Positions 5,482 through 11,456 of a stretch of DNA of 11,456 nucleotides are shown here, in pieces (within the stretch, counting starts at the first letter, position 1; the number at the start of each line of letters is the position of its first letter). A program made the position numbers and the translations under genes. The DNA is taken from positions 1-11,456 of the forward strand of contig CAZTCJ010000107.1 of NCBI GenBank assembly GCA_964612085.1, written 5' to 3'. This stretch comes from CAZTCJ01 sp964612085 (GTDB lineage: Bacteria > Pseudomonadota > Alphaproteobacteria > JAJFIK01). The notes under the pieces are model-generated. The model had not been told where the DNA came from, did not search any database, and worked only from the letters and a program-made list of their open reading frames with translations.

Positions 5482-6674
5482 ACGCCCCGAAGCTGCCCCA
5501 GACGCTATCGCCCAAACCCAAGCCCTGTATCGAGGGCATCGTGCCTTATATACCGGGTGCGCCGTCCTTGCCCGACGGGGTGACGCCGGTTCGTCTGTCA
5601 TCGAATGAATCCGCATTAGGCCCAAGCCCAAGGGCGCTCGAAGCCGCCCGCGATGCGGCGGGGACTCTCAGCCGCTATCCGGACGGCTCGGCCCGGGCCC
5701 TGCGCCAGGCCATCGCCGATACCTATGGGCTCGACCCAAGCCGGATCATCTGCGGCAATGGTTCTGATGAGTTGCTGGCGCTGATCGCCATGGCTTATCT
5801 GGACCTGGGCGACGAAGCGGTGATCACGGCCCACACCTTCTCGGTTTACGAGACGGCCGTGCGCATGACAGGCGCGCGGCTCCGGGTGGTGCCCGATCCG
5901 GACTTGCGCATTTCGGTCGATGCGATCCTGAAGCGGGTCACCCCGCGCACCAAGATCGTGTTTCTCGCCAATCCCAACAATCCGACCGGCACTTATCTGT
6001 CTTACGACGAGGTGCGGCGCCTGCAGATGGGCCTGCCGCGCGGCACGCTTCTGGTGATCGACTCAGCCTATGCGGAATATGTGGCGGCGACCGATTACGA
6101 TGCCGGAGCAGGGCTCGTGGACACGGCCTCCAACGTCATCATGACTCGGACCTTTTCCAAGATTTTCGGGCTGGCGTCGCTGCGGCTCGGCTGGGCCTAT
6201 TGCCCGGCCGATGTGATGCGGGTCCTGAATAAGATCCGTGGGCCGTACAATCTGAACGGCGTCGCCCAGGCCGCCGGTCTGGCCGCGCTGGAGGATACGG
6301 CGCATACGGCCAAGGCGCTCAAGCACAATGAGAGATGGCTCGGCAAACTCACTGAGGCCTACACGGCCATGGGGCTCGAGCCCGTGCCCAGCGCCGCCAA
6401 TTTCATCCTGGTGCGTTTCCCGGGCGGGGCGGGCGCCAGCGCTGCTGCGGCGGAACGGGCCCTGCATCAGTCGGGCATCATCGTGCGCCACGCTGCGTCT
6501 TTCGGCCTGCCTGACTGTCTGCGCATTTCCGTCGGCGATGCCAAGTCCAACAAGGCGTTGATCGAAGCGCTGGTGGATCATCTGACGGGACAGTCCTGGC
6601 GGCAGCCGGTGCGCCGGAACGCCACGGACGACCGCTCCGGCCATCTCGGCACGGACAGTCAGTCTTCCGCGTAA
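5478..6674 (+). CDS. hisC: HisC-family PLP aminotransferase (histidinol-phosphate or aromatic aminotransferase)
   Basis: This encodes a 398-residue fold-type I PLP enzyme of the HisC subfamily. Visible residues are SSNESALGPS (41-50) near the N-terminus, CGNGSDELL (92-100) for the PLP phosphate, NPNNPTG (165-171), Asp195 and Tyr198 in VIDSAYAEY, the Schiff-base lysine Lys228 in TRTFSKIFGLASLRLGWA, Arg236, and the substrate-carboxylate Arg349 in LRISVG. HisC proteins convert imidazole-acetol phosphate to histidinol phosphate with glutamate, but many also transaminate phenylpyruvate, 4-hydroxyphenylpyruvate or prephenate. The ATGA overlap with chorismate mutase suggests an aromatic role, so this may be a second hisC paralogue; this is inference from context. 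The protein is longer than usual: about 28 polar residues after the last helix (from 371) resemble nothing known to me and run into the convergent DUF2125 gene, overlapping it by 16 bases. Confidence 0.9.
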   Translation: MNAPKLPQTLSPKPKPCIEGIVPYIPGAPSLPDGVTPVRLSSNESALGPSPRALEAARDAAGTLSRYPDGSARALRQAIADTYGLDPSRIICGNGSDELLALIAMAYLDLGDEAVITAHTFSVYETAVRMTGARLRVVPDPDLRISVDAILKRVTPRTKIVFLANPNNPTGTYLSYDEVRRLQMGLPRGTLLVIDSAYAEYVAATDYDAGAGLVDTASNVIMTRTFSKIFGLASLRLGWAYCPADVMRVLNKIRGPYNLNGVAQAAGLAALEDTAHTAKALKHNERWLGKLTEAYTAMGLEPVPSAANFILVRFPGGAGASAAAAERALHQSGIIVRHAASFGLPDCLRISVGDAKSNKALIEALVDHLTGQSWRQPVRRNATDDRSGHLGTDSQSSA

Positions 6675-7777
6675 GTGCTCTCGGAGTAAAGCGAGCCGAC
6701 CTTGCCGATCCGCGCGCTCGACAGGTACACCCGGCCATCCTTGAGCTTGACGGGGATGCTGACGCTGCCCGAAGGGTCCTTGTTGAGATAGGCCACGAAA
6801 TCGACGGCCGAGCGCATCACATCGGCCATGCCGTCGTTCAGAACCCCGCCTTTTTCCAGACCGTCGACGAAACGGTGCGGCCGGTTGACGGTCACGTCGA
6901 TACGGCCCTTGGGACGGCCGCGCCGGTCGAGCTTGATCTGGCCCGTGCCGTTCACGTTGACCGGATCCCAGGACAGGATCAGGGAATCGATGGCGACGGC
7001 GCCGTTATTGTCGCGCCAGGCGCGCAAGGACGCATCGTCCGTCGGCCCTTTTTTGCGCACCAGCTTTTCCGGCACGCCCGTGATCACGAAACGCGCCTCG
7101 GCCAGATTGATCTGCTGGCCGAGACCCGGCAGCAGGTGGTCGATCCAGGCGACGCTTTCGGCGCGCACCGCCAGACGGTGGCGGCCGCCTTCATAGTCCG
7201 CATCCTCTTCCCGATCGTCCCGCATGCTGTGGAGCTGGATGCGCTTGGCGGACAGGCGCTCCTCGCGCCCTTGCTCGATACTGCCGTCGAAGGGATAAAA
7301 GGACGCGCGATGGGTACCGTCCAGCCCTTGAATATCCGCAGACAGACGGTTGAACAGTCCTTCCGTCCATACCAGGCTGGCCCGCGCGCTCGCCGCCGTG
7401 CCTTCCAGCTGGTCGATGACGGATCCAAGCGCCGTCTTGCGCGTGACGGTCAGGGCCTGGGTGCCGCCGGACTCGACAATGACATGGGTCAGCTTATAGG
7501 GCAGGGCATGGGCGTGCAGGCTGTCGCCCGACCATTCCCAGGCCAGATCCTCGCCCTTGGTGCCGATGCGGGGGTTGTCCAAGGTGACGTGCAGCCGGAA
7601 CGGATAGCCGGAGATCTGGACCTGATCATAAGTCACGTCCACGCCTTTACGGCGTTGTTTTTCCGTCCATTTCGCCAATTCCCGCTCGACGCGCGCGGCC
7701 GCGTCGAACCATAGCCAGCTATAAAGCGCTGCAAAGATGGCCACCACGCCAACAGGCAGTGTGTATTTCCAGGACAC
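6659..7777 (-). CDS. DUF2125 membrane-anchored periplasmic protein
   Basis: This encodes a 372-residue protein of the alphaproteobacterial DUF2125 family, whose function is unknown. One N-terminal hydrophobic segment (about residues 5-24, from YTLPVGVVAIF to YSWLWF) is an uncleaved anchor or signal. The rest is soluble, rich in beta-strand patterns and expected in the periplasm. The family hallmark is visible as QISGYPFRLHVTLDNP (54-69), followed by long strands and GRIDVTVNRP. The AsmA-like repetitive strand pattern is suggestive only. The start is GTG 7777: the frame closes upstream at TGA (7805-7807), no in-frame ATG lies between, and GGAAG lies 6 bases before the GTG. The overlapping ATG at 7790 is in another frame. 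The gene is divergent from chaC and overlaps the hisC end. Confidence 0.88.
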   Translation of the reverse strand: MSWKYTLPVGVVAIFAALYSWLWFDAAARVERELAKWTEKQRRKGVDVTYDQVQISGYPFRLHVTLDNPRIGTKGEDLAWEWSGDSLHAHALPYKLTHVIVESGGTQALTVTRKTALGSVIDQLEGTAASARASLVWTEGLFNRLSADIQGLDGTHRASFYPFDGSIEQGREERLSAKRIQLHSMRDDREEDADYEGGRHRLAVRAESVAWIDHLLPGLGQQINLAEARFVITGVPEKLVRKKGPTDDASLRAWRDNNGAVAIDSLILSWDPVNVNGTGQIKLDRRGRPKGRIDVTVNRPHRFVDGLEKGGVLNDGMADVMRSAVDFVAYLNKDPSGSVSIPVKLKDGRVYLSSARIGKVGSLYSESTYAED

Positions 7778-7867
7778 GCCAAACTTCCATTTTGTGTCTT
7801 GAAGTCAATATAGGCAGGTGCGGGGTGGCGAAAGAAAGGCATGAAAGCAGGGTTTGCTACCCCTAAA

Positions 7868-7872
7868 GAGGG
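7868..7872 (+). promoter_or_regulatory. Shine-Dalgarno GAGGG deciding the chaC start
   Basis: GAGGG lies 7 bases before ATG 7880, while the upstream in-frame ATG 7841 has AGG only one base away, too close to work. This supports the shorter protein beginning MAIQPKMAHW. Confidence 0.7.
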
Positions 7873-7879
7873 ATACTGT

Positions 7880-8452
7880 ATGGCAATTCAGCCCAAAATG
7901 GCACACTGGGTGTTCGGTTATGGGTCACTGATGTGGCGGCCGGGCTTCGATTATGTGGAGCGCCAGCCGGCGCGCCTGCACGGCTATCACCGCGCTTTTT
8001 GCGTTTATTCCCATGTGCACCGGGGGACGCCGGACCGGCCGGGCCTGGTGCTGGGCTTGGACCGGGGCGGCTCGTGCAAGGGCGTGGCGTTCCGGATCGC
8101 GGACCGGGACTGGCCGCATGTGGTGCGCTATCTGTCGGAACGGGAACAGGTGACGGCGGTCTATGTGGATGTGCGCGTGCCGGTACGTCTGCTCGATGGC
8201 GGGGGCCGGGAGCCTGTGACGGCGCTGACCTATATCGCGGACCGGCAGCATTATCAGTATGCCGGTGTCCTCGATACGGAGCATCAGGCGCGGATTGTGT
8301 TGGGCGGGCGCGGGCGCTCAGGCCCTAATGAAGAATATCTGGAGCGCACGGTCGCCCATCTGGAAGAACTCGGTATTCACGACCCCAAGCTGACGGCGGT
8401 GCGCGACCGGGTCAGGACGCTGATGCCCGCCGCTCAAGCGCATTTGGAATAG
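7880..8452 (+). CDS. chaC: ChaC-type gamma-glutamylcyclotransferase
   Basis: This encodes a 190-residue protein of the ChaC family. ChaC enzymes cleave glutathione to 5-oxoproline and cysteinylglycine in the cytoplasm. The family signature VFGYGSLMWRPGF is at residues 11-23; the glycine-rich YGSL loop binds the gamma-glutamyl group. Glu89 in YLSEREQVT matches the catalytic Glu of the family. HGYHRAFCVYSHVHRGTPDRPG (34-55) and SGPNEEYLERTVAHLEELG (147-165) are also typical, and the length is normal. There is no signal peptide. The start at 7880 rather than 7841 is chosen from the ribosome binding site. The gene is divergent from DUF2125 and its last 19 bases overlap the end of nrdJ on the other strand. 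Regulation cannot be read from the 102-bp divergent spacer. Confidence 0.92.
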   Translation: MAIQPKMAHWVFGYGSLMWRPGFDYVERQPARLHGYHRAFCVYSHVHRGTPDRPGLVLGLDRGGSCKGVAFRIADRDWPHVVRYLSEREQVTAVYVDVRVPVRLLDGGGREPVTALTYIADRQHYQYAGVLDTEHQARIVLGGRGRSGPNEEYLERTVAHLEELGIHDPKLTAVRDRVRTLMPAAQAHLE

Positions 8453-11400
8453 CCGCAGGCGTGGCAGGTGTCGCAATTCTCCTGACGGATCATGGCCGGT
8501 TGTCCGCAGCGCGGACAAGTGCGTCCGCGAAGCCCGTCCGCAGCGCCGCCGGCGATACGCTCCAGAGACGGAGCAGCGTCAGGGGGCAGGAAGCCGATGG
8601 CGATCATGTGTTCCTCGATCACCTCGCCGATGGCGGCCAGGATCGACGGCATGTAGCGCCCGTCTTTCCAATAGCCGCCGCGCGGATCGAACACCGCCTT
8701 CAGCTCTTCGACCACGAAAGAGACATCGCCGCCCCGGCGGAAAACGGCTGAGATCATCCGGGTCAAAGCAACCGTCCAGGCGTAATGCTCCATGTTCTTC
8801 GAGTTGATGAAAATCTCGAAGGGAATAATGCGCCCGTCCTTTTCGATATCGTTGATGGTGATGTAGATGGCGTGGTCGGATTCGGGCCAGCGCACCTTGT
8901 AGGTGCGGCCCTGGAGCGCGCCGGGCCGGTCGAGCGGTTCGCTCAGGAAATCGCCGTCTGTCTGCGTGCTGGGCAAAGAGATCTTTTTCGCCGCATTCGT
9001 ATCGACACTGAGCACCGATCCCGTCACCGGATTGGGCCGGTATGTGGTGCAGCCCTTGCACCCCGATTCATAGGCTTTCCAGTACACATCCTTGAACTCG
9101 TCGAACGAGATGCTTTCCGGCACATTGATCGTCTTGGAAATGGAGCTGTCGATAAAGGGTTGGGCGGCCGCCTGGACCGCCACGTGATCCAAAGGCGGCA
9201 GGGTCTGGGTGCTGACGAAATAATCGGGCAGGGGCGTCTCCGGGCCGAATTTTTCCCGGAACAGACGATAGGCATAGTCATCGACCTGATGATCGGTCTT
9301 GGTGCCGTCCCCGTCGAGCACTTTGCGGGTATAGGTGAAGCTGAAGACCGGTTCGATGCCGCTCGACACATTGTCCGCCAGCAGAGAAATCGTGCCCGTC
9401 GGCGCGATCGAGGTCAGCAGAGCATTGCGGATACCATGGGCGGCGATGCCTGCCCGCAGATCCTCATCGAGGCCTTGGATCGTTTCCCCCGCCAAATAGG
9501 CGTCTTTGTCGAACAGGGGAAATGGCCCCTTTTCCCGCGCCAGATCGATGCTGGCGGCGTAAGCCGCGCGGGAGACGGCCTTGAGCCATGTCGCGGTCAG
9601 GCGCAAGGACGGATCGGAGCCGTAAGCCGTGCGCATCATGATCAAGGCGTCGGCGAGACCCGTGACGCCGAGCCCGATGCGCCGTTTGGCCCGGGCTTCC
9701 TCCGCCTGGGCCTCAAGGGGAAAACCCGAGACATCGACCACATTGTCCATCAGGCGGATGGCCGTGCGGACGGTGCGGTCGAGCGCCTGCTCATCGAGGC
9801 GGGCCTTGTCCGTAAACGGATCGGCGATGAACCGCGCCAGATTGACGGAGCCCAGCAGACAGGCGCCATAAGGCGGCAGGGGTTGTTCCCCGCAGTTATG
9901 CACATAAAAACCGTTGGCATCGAAAGCGTTGATGCCGGGGATCGATACGTCGAAAACAGGTTCGCTCCCATCAGGGTCAACCCTTACGACTTTTACCACG
10001 AAACGTTCACGGTTGAGCGCCCGTTTATAGTCAGTGAGGGCTTGATCCAACCGAGTCTGTTTATCTTCATCGCCCAATCTGATTCTTTGGTGGAAGATAG
10101 CGATGTTGCTACCAGAAATGACAAGTTCATGTTGCTCTTGCGTCTGATAATCTTGCGATCCGCCTTTTCCGTCCGGCAGCGTTCGCCATGCTTTCTCGCG
10201 CCGTGCCCGATAGATGCGCGAGATAATTCCCAGCCGGGCGAGCATGCGTTGTACCGCTTCCAGCCGTTTTAAGTCGCTTTGCGCAAGCCTGATACTCAGT
10301 CCTTTTGTCTGGTTCCCTTGCACGGATCCGTCCGCATCAAACAAACCAGCGATGAACCCGGCATAAAAGGCGGAAGATTGGCGTTCGATCTCAGGCGTTA
10401 TCGTCTTCGCACCAGGGCGCATACCCAGCGAAAGAGCCAGGTTTTTTATGGCGGCAGTCACCAATCGCCATTCCTTGCGCCCTGCGACTGACATCCATCC
10501 CGTAAAATCAGAGCGGTAAGGCAATGTTCGCGCTGCCGTTTCTGCACGCTGCATAACGGTTGAGGGAACCGGCGTCTCCTTTGGTATCCAAACTGAGAGA
10601 ACGGCCTTGTCGCTCTTCAAAGTACCATCGCCAATCAGTAGGCCGATCAAATATCCGGCTTCTTCGCTCAGCGGGCCAGCCCACTCCTGACAGGATTGGT
10701 GATTGTGCAGGATGATTTCATCGCCCGGTTCGAGAGTTACCGCTGGCTTCCAGGCCGTTTCCAGCGTATGTCGCGTTTTGGTTGTTACCGTCCGGACTTG
10801 ATGCGTTTCGGTCAAACGCAGGCTTCGGCCATCCGCCGTGACGATTTTCAGAAGAGGCTTGCAGCCTGTCTCGAAAAAGCCTTCGCTACCGGACGGATAG
10901 GCCTTTCCATCAACGACAGCATTGAAAGGCTGTCCAACAAGGTCTGTAACCTGCCGGGCGCCATTCGTAGTCATTACCCAGGTGTCGCCTGTTACGCACG
11001 GATTGGTCGCGTGGATCGACTCGCAATAATAAAGATTGTTGCGCGCATTGATCCGGTCGATGAAGATCACGCCCGGTTCGGCATAATCGTAGGTCGCGCG
11101 CATGATCGCGTCCCACAAGGTCCGCGCGCGCACGGTCTTGAAGGTCTTGCCGCCAAAGACCAGAGGCCAGTCGGCATCGGCCCGGACGGCCTGCATGAAA
11201 GCGTCCGTCACCAGGACCGACAGGTTGAACATGCGTAGGCGGGCCGGATCGCTCTTGGCGGTGATGAAATCCTCGATATCCGGATGATCGCATGCCAAGG
11301 TTGCCATCATGGCACCGCGCCGGGCGCCCGCCGACATGATGGTCCGGCACATGGCGTCCCAGACATCCATGAAGGACAGCGGGCCCGAGGCATCGGCGCC

Positions 11401-11456
11401 GACGCCCCTGCCCGGCGCGCCCTTGGGGCGCAGGGTGGAGAAGTCGTAGCCGCTGC
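8434..11456 (-). CDS. nrdJ: Vitamin B12-dependent ribonucleotide reductase (class II), intein-containing, 5' end outside window
   Basis: This is the C-terminal 1007 or so residues of an adenosylcobalamin-dependent class II ribonucleotide reductase, which makes deoxyribonucleotides in the cytoplasm. The frame is open to the window edge, so the first methionine after 11370 is internal. In order come FSTLRPKGAPG, the family segment SFMDVWDAMCRTIMSAGARRG (partly upstream of base 11370), HATNP, a 368-residue intein, then CGEQPLPPYGACLLGSVNLA. The active-site triad Asn-Pro-Cys-x-Glu is split by the intein; its Cys is the expected thiyl-radical residue, and the Cys 11 residues later (GACLLG) matches the second cysteine of the redox pair. 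Further on are APTGTISLL, KTINVPESIS, a TSCPD-type region (VRWPESDHAIY to VFDPRGGYW), and a cysteine-rich tail CPRCG, CDTCHACGYSKC for zinc binding or electron relay. The gene ends 19 bases inside chaC. Confidence 0.95.
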   Translation of the reverse strand, partial: SGYDFSTLRPKGAPGRGVGADASGPLSFMDVWDAMCRTIMSAGARRGAMMATLACDHPDIEDFITAKSDPARLRMFNLSVLVTDAFMQAVRADADWPLVFGGKTFKTVRARTLWDAIMRATYDYAEPGVIFIDRINARNNLYYCESIHATNPCVTGDTWVMTTNGARQVTDLVGQPFNAVVDGKAYPSGSEGFFETGCKPLLKIVTADGRSLRLTETHQVRTVTTKTRHTLETAWKPAVTLEPGDEIILHNHQSCQEWAGPLSEEAGYLIGLLIGDGTLKSDKAVLSVWIPKETPVPSTVMQRAETAARTLPYRSDFTGWMSVAGRKEWRLVTAAIKNLALSLGMRPGAKTITPEIERQSSAFYAGFIAGLFDADGSVQGNQTKGLSIRLAQSDLKRLEAVQRMLARLGIISRIYRARREKAWRTLPDGKGGSQDYQTQEQHELVISGSNIAIFHQRIRLGDEDKQTRLDQALTDYKRALNRERFVVKVVRVDPDGSEPVFDVSIPGINAFDANGFYVHNCGEQPLPPYGACLLGSVNLARFIADPFTDKARLDEQALDRTVRTAIRLMDNVVDVSGFPLEAQAEEARAKRRIGLGVTGLADALIMMRTAYGSDPSLRLTATWLKAVSRAAYAASIDLAREKGPFPLFDKDAYLAGETIQGLDEDLRAGIAAHGIRNALLTSIAPTGTISLLADNVSSGIEPVFSFTYTRKVLDGDGTKTDHQVDDYAYRLFREKFGPETPLPDYFVSTQTLPPLDHVAVQAAAQPFIDSSISKTINVPESISFDEFKDVYWKAYESGCKGCTTYRPNPVTGSVLSVDTNAAKKISLPSTQTDGDFLSEPLDRPGALQGRTYKVRWPESDHAIYITINDIEKDGRIIPFEIFINSKNMEHYAWTVALTRMISAVFRRGGDVSFVVEELKAVFDPRGGYWKDGRYMPSILAAIGEVIEEHMIAIGFLPPDAAPSLERIAGGAADGLRGRTCPRCGQPAMIRQENCDTCHACGYSKCA
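9895..10998 (-). mobile_element. Intein with LAGLIDADG homing endonuclease, inserted in nrdJ
   Basis: This 368-residue in-frame insertion separates HATNP from CGEQPLPPYG of NrdJ. Splicing motifs are visible: block A starts with Cys1 (CVTGDTWVMTTNG), block B is LTETH (Thr63, His66), block F is VFDVSIPGINAFDANG, and block G ends FYVHN, with penultimate His367, terminal Asn368 and extein Cys as +1. The homing endonuclease part has two dodecapeptide motifs, GYLIGLLIGDG (115-125, Asp124) and GFIAGLFDADG (214-224, Asp223), with both acidic residues present, so nuclease activity is plausible. Block F has Asn-Ala where many inteins have His-Asn before Phe. The DNA is poorer in GC than the host gene: the 60 bases at 10081-10140 hold 25 G/C, against 45 of 60 at 9661-9720. 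This supports acquisition by transfer. After splicing, NP-CGEQ would be restored exactly. Confidence 0.95.

Noticed and set aside
4537..5631. 364-codon frame on the - strand across chorismate mutase and the hisC start
   Set aside because: It is antisense to two well-supported coupled genes, and its product is of unlikely composition with no known domain.
6875..7714. 279-codon + strand frame opposite DUF2125
   Set aside because: The minus-strand product has the DUF2125 motif and a membrane anchor; the plus-strand product matches nothing.
8785..10272. 495-codon open frame on the + strand opposite nrdJ and part of the intein
   Set aside because: It is antisense to a strongly supported gene, crosses the intein boundary and shows no recognisable protein family; long shadow frames are common in GC-rich DNA.

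Overview
The window is dense, GC-rich chromosomal DNA with mostly intact, tightly packed genes on both strands. The protein families point to an alphaproteobacterium: a GloB/methyltransferase pair, a long chorismate mutase followed by a HisC-type aminotransferase, a DUF2125 protein, and a B12-dependent ribonucleotide reductase of the large alphaproteobacterial type. The order and genus cannot be fixed from this sequence.

Layout, left to right. The 3' end of an acetoacetyl-CoA reductase gene (PhaB-like) is followed by about 300 bp without a convincing gene. Next come a small exported protein (533-1006, +) and a convergent Cupin_5/DUF985 protein (1008-1433, -). An HtrA-like serine protease with a PDZ domain and no visible export signal (1560-2561, +) converges on hydroxyacylglutathione hydrolase GloB (2585-3346, -). 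A SAM-dependent methyltransferase (3526-4302, +) diverges from gloB. A 267-bp spacer full of inverted repeats leads into a translationally coupled pair: chorismate mutase with a degenerate prephenate dehydratase/ACT-like C-terminal half (4570-5481), then a HisC-family aminotransferase (5478-6674). A DUF2125 membrane-anchored protein (6659-7777, -) overlaps the hisC end tail to tail. A ChaC-type gamma-glutamylcyclotransferase (7880-8452, +) overlaps the 3' end of a large vitamin B12-dependent ribonucleotide reductase gene, nrdJ (8434-11456, -), whose 5' end lies outside the window.

The most notable element is an in-frame 368-residue intein (9895-10998) inside nrdJ. It sits immediately before the cysteine that should be the thiyl-radical residue of the reductase, so that cysteine is also the +1 splicing nucleophile. 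The intein carries both LAGLIDADG motifs of a homing endonuclease and is visibly poorer in GC than the flanking extein DNA, so it looks recently acquired and potentially mobile.

Functional links: GloB and ChaC both act on glutathione-derived substrates but are not in one operon. Chorismate mutase and the aminotransferase form an aromatic amino acid module. The prephenate/arogenate dehydrogenase gene that often accompanies it in related bacteria is not present here. I found no tRNA, rRNA, CRISPR array or insertion sequence.
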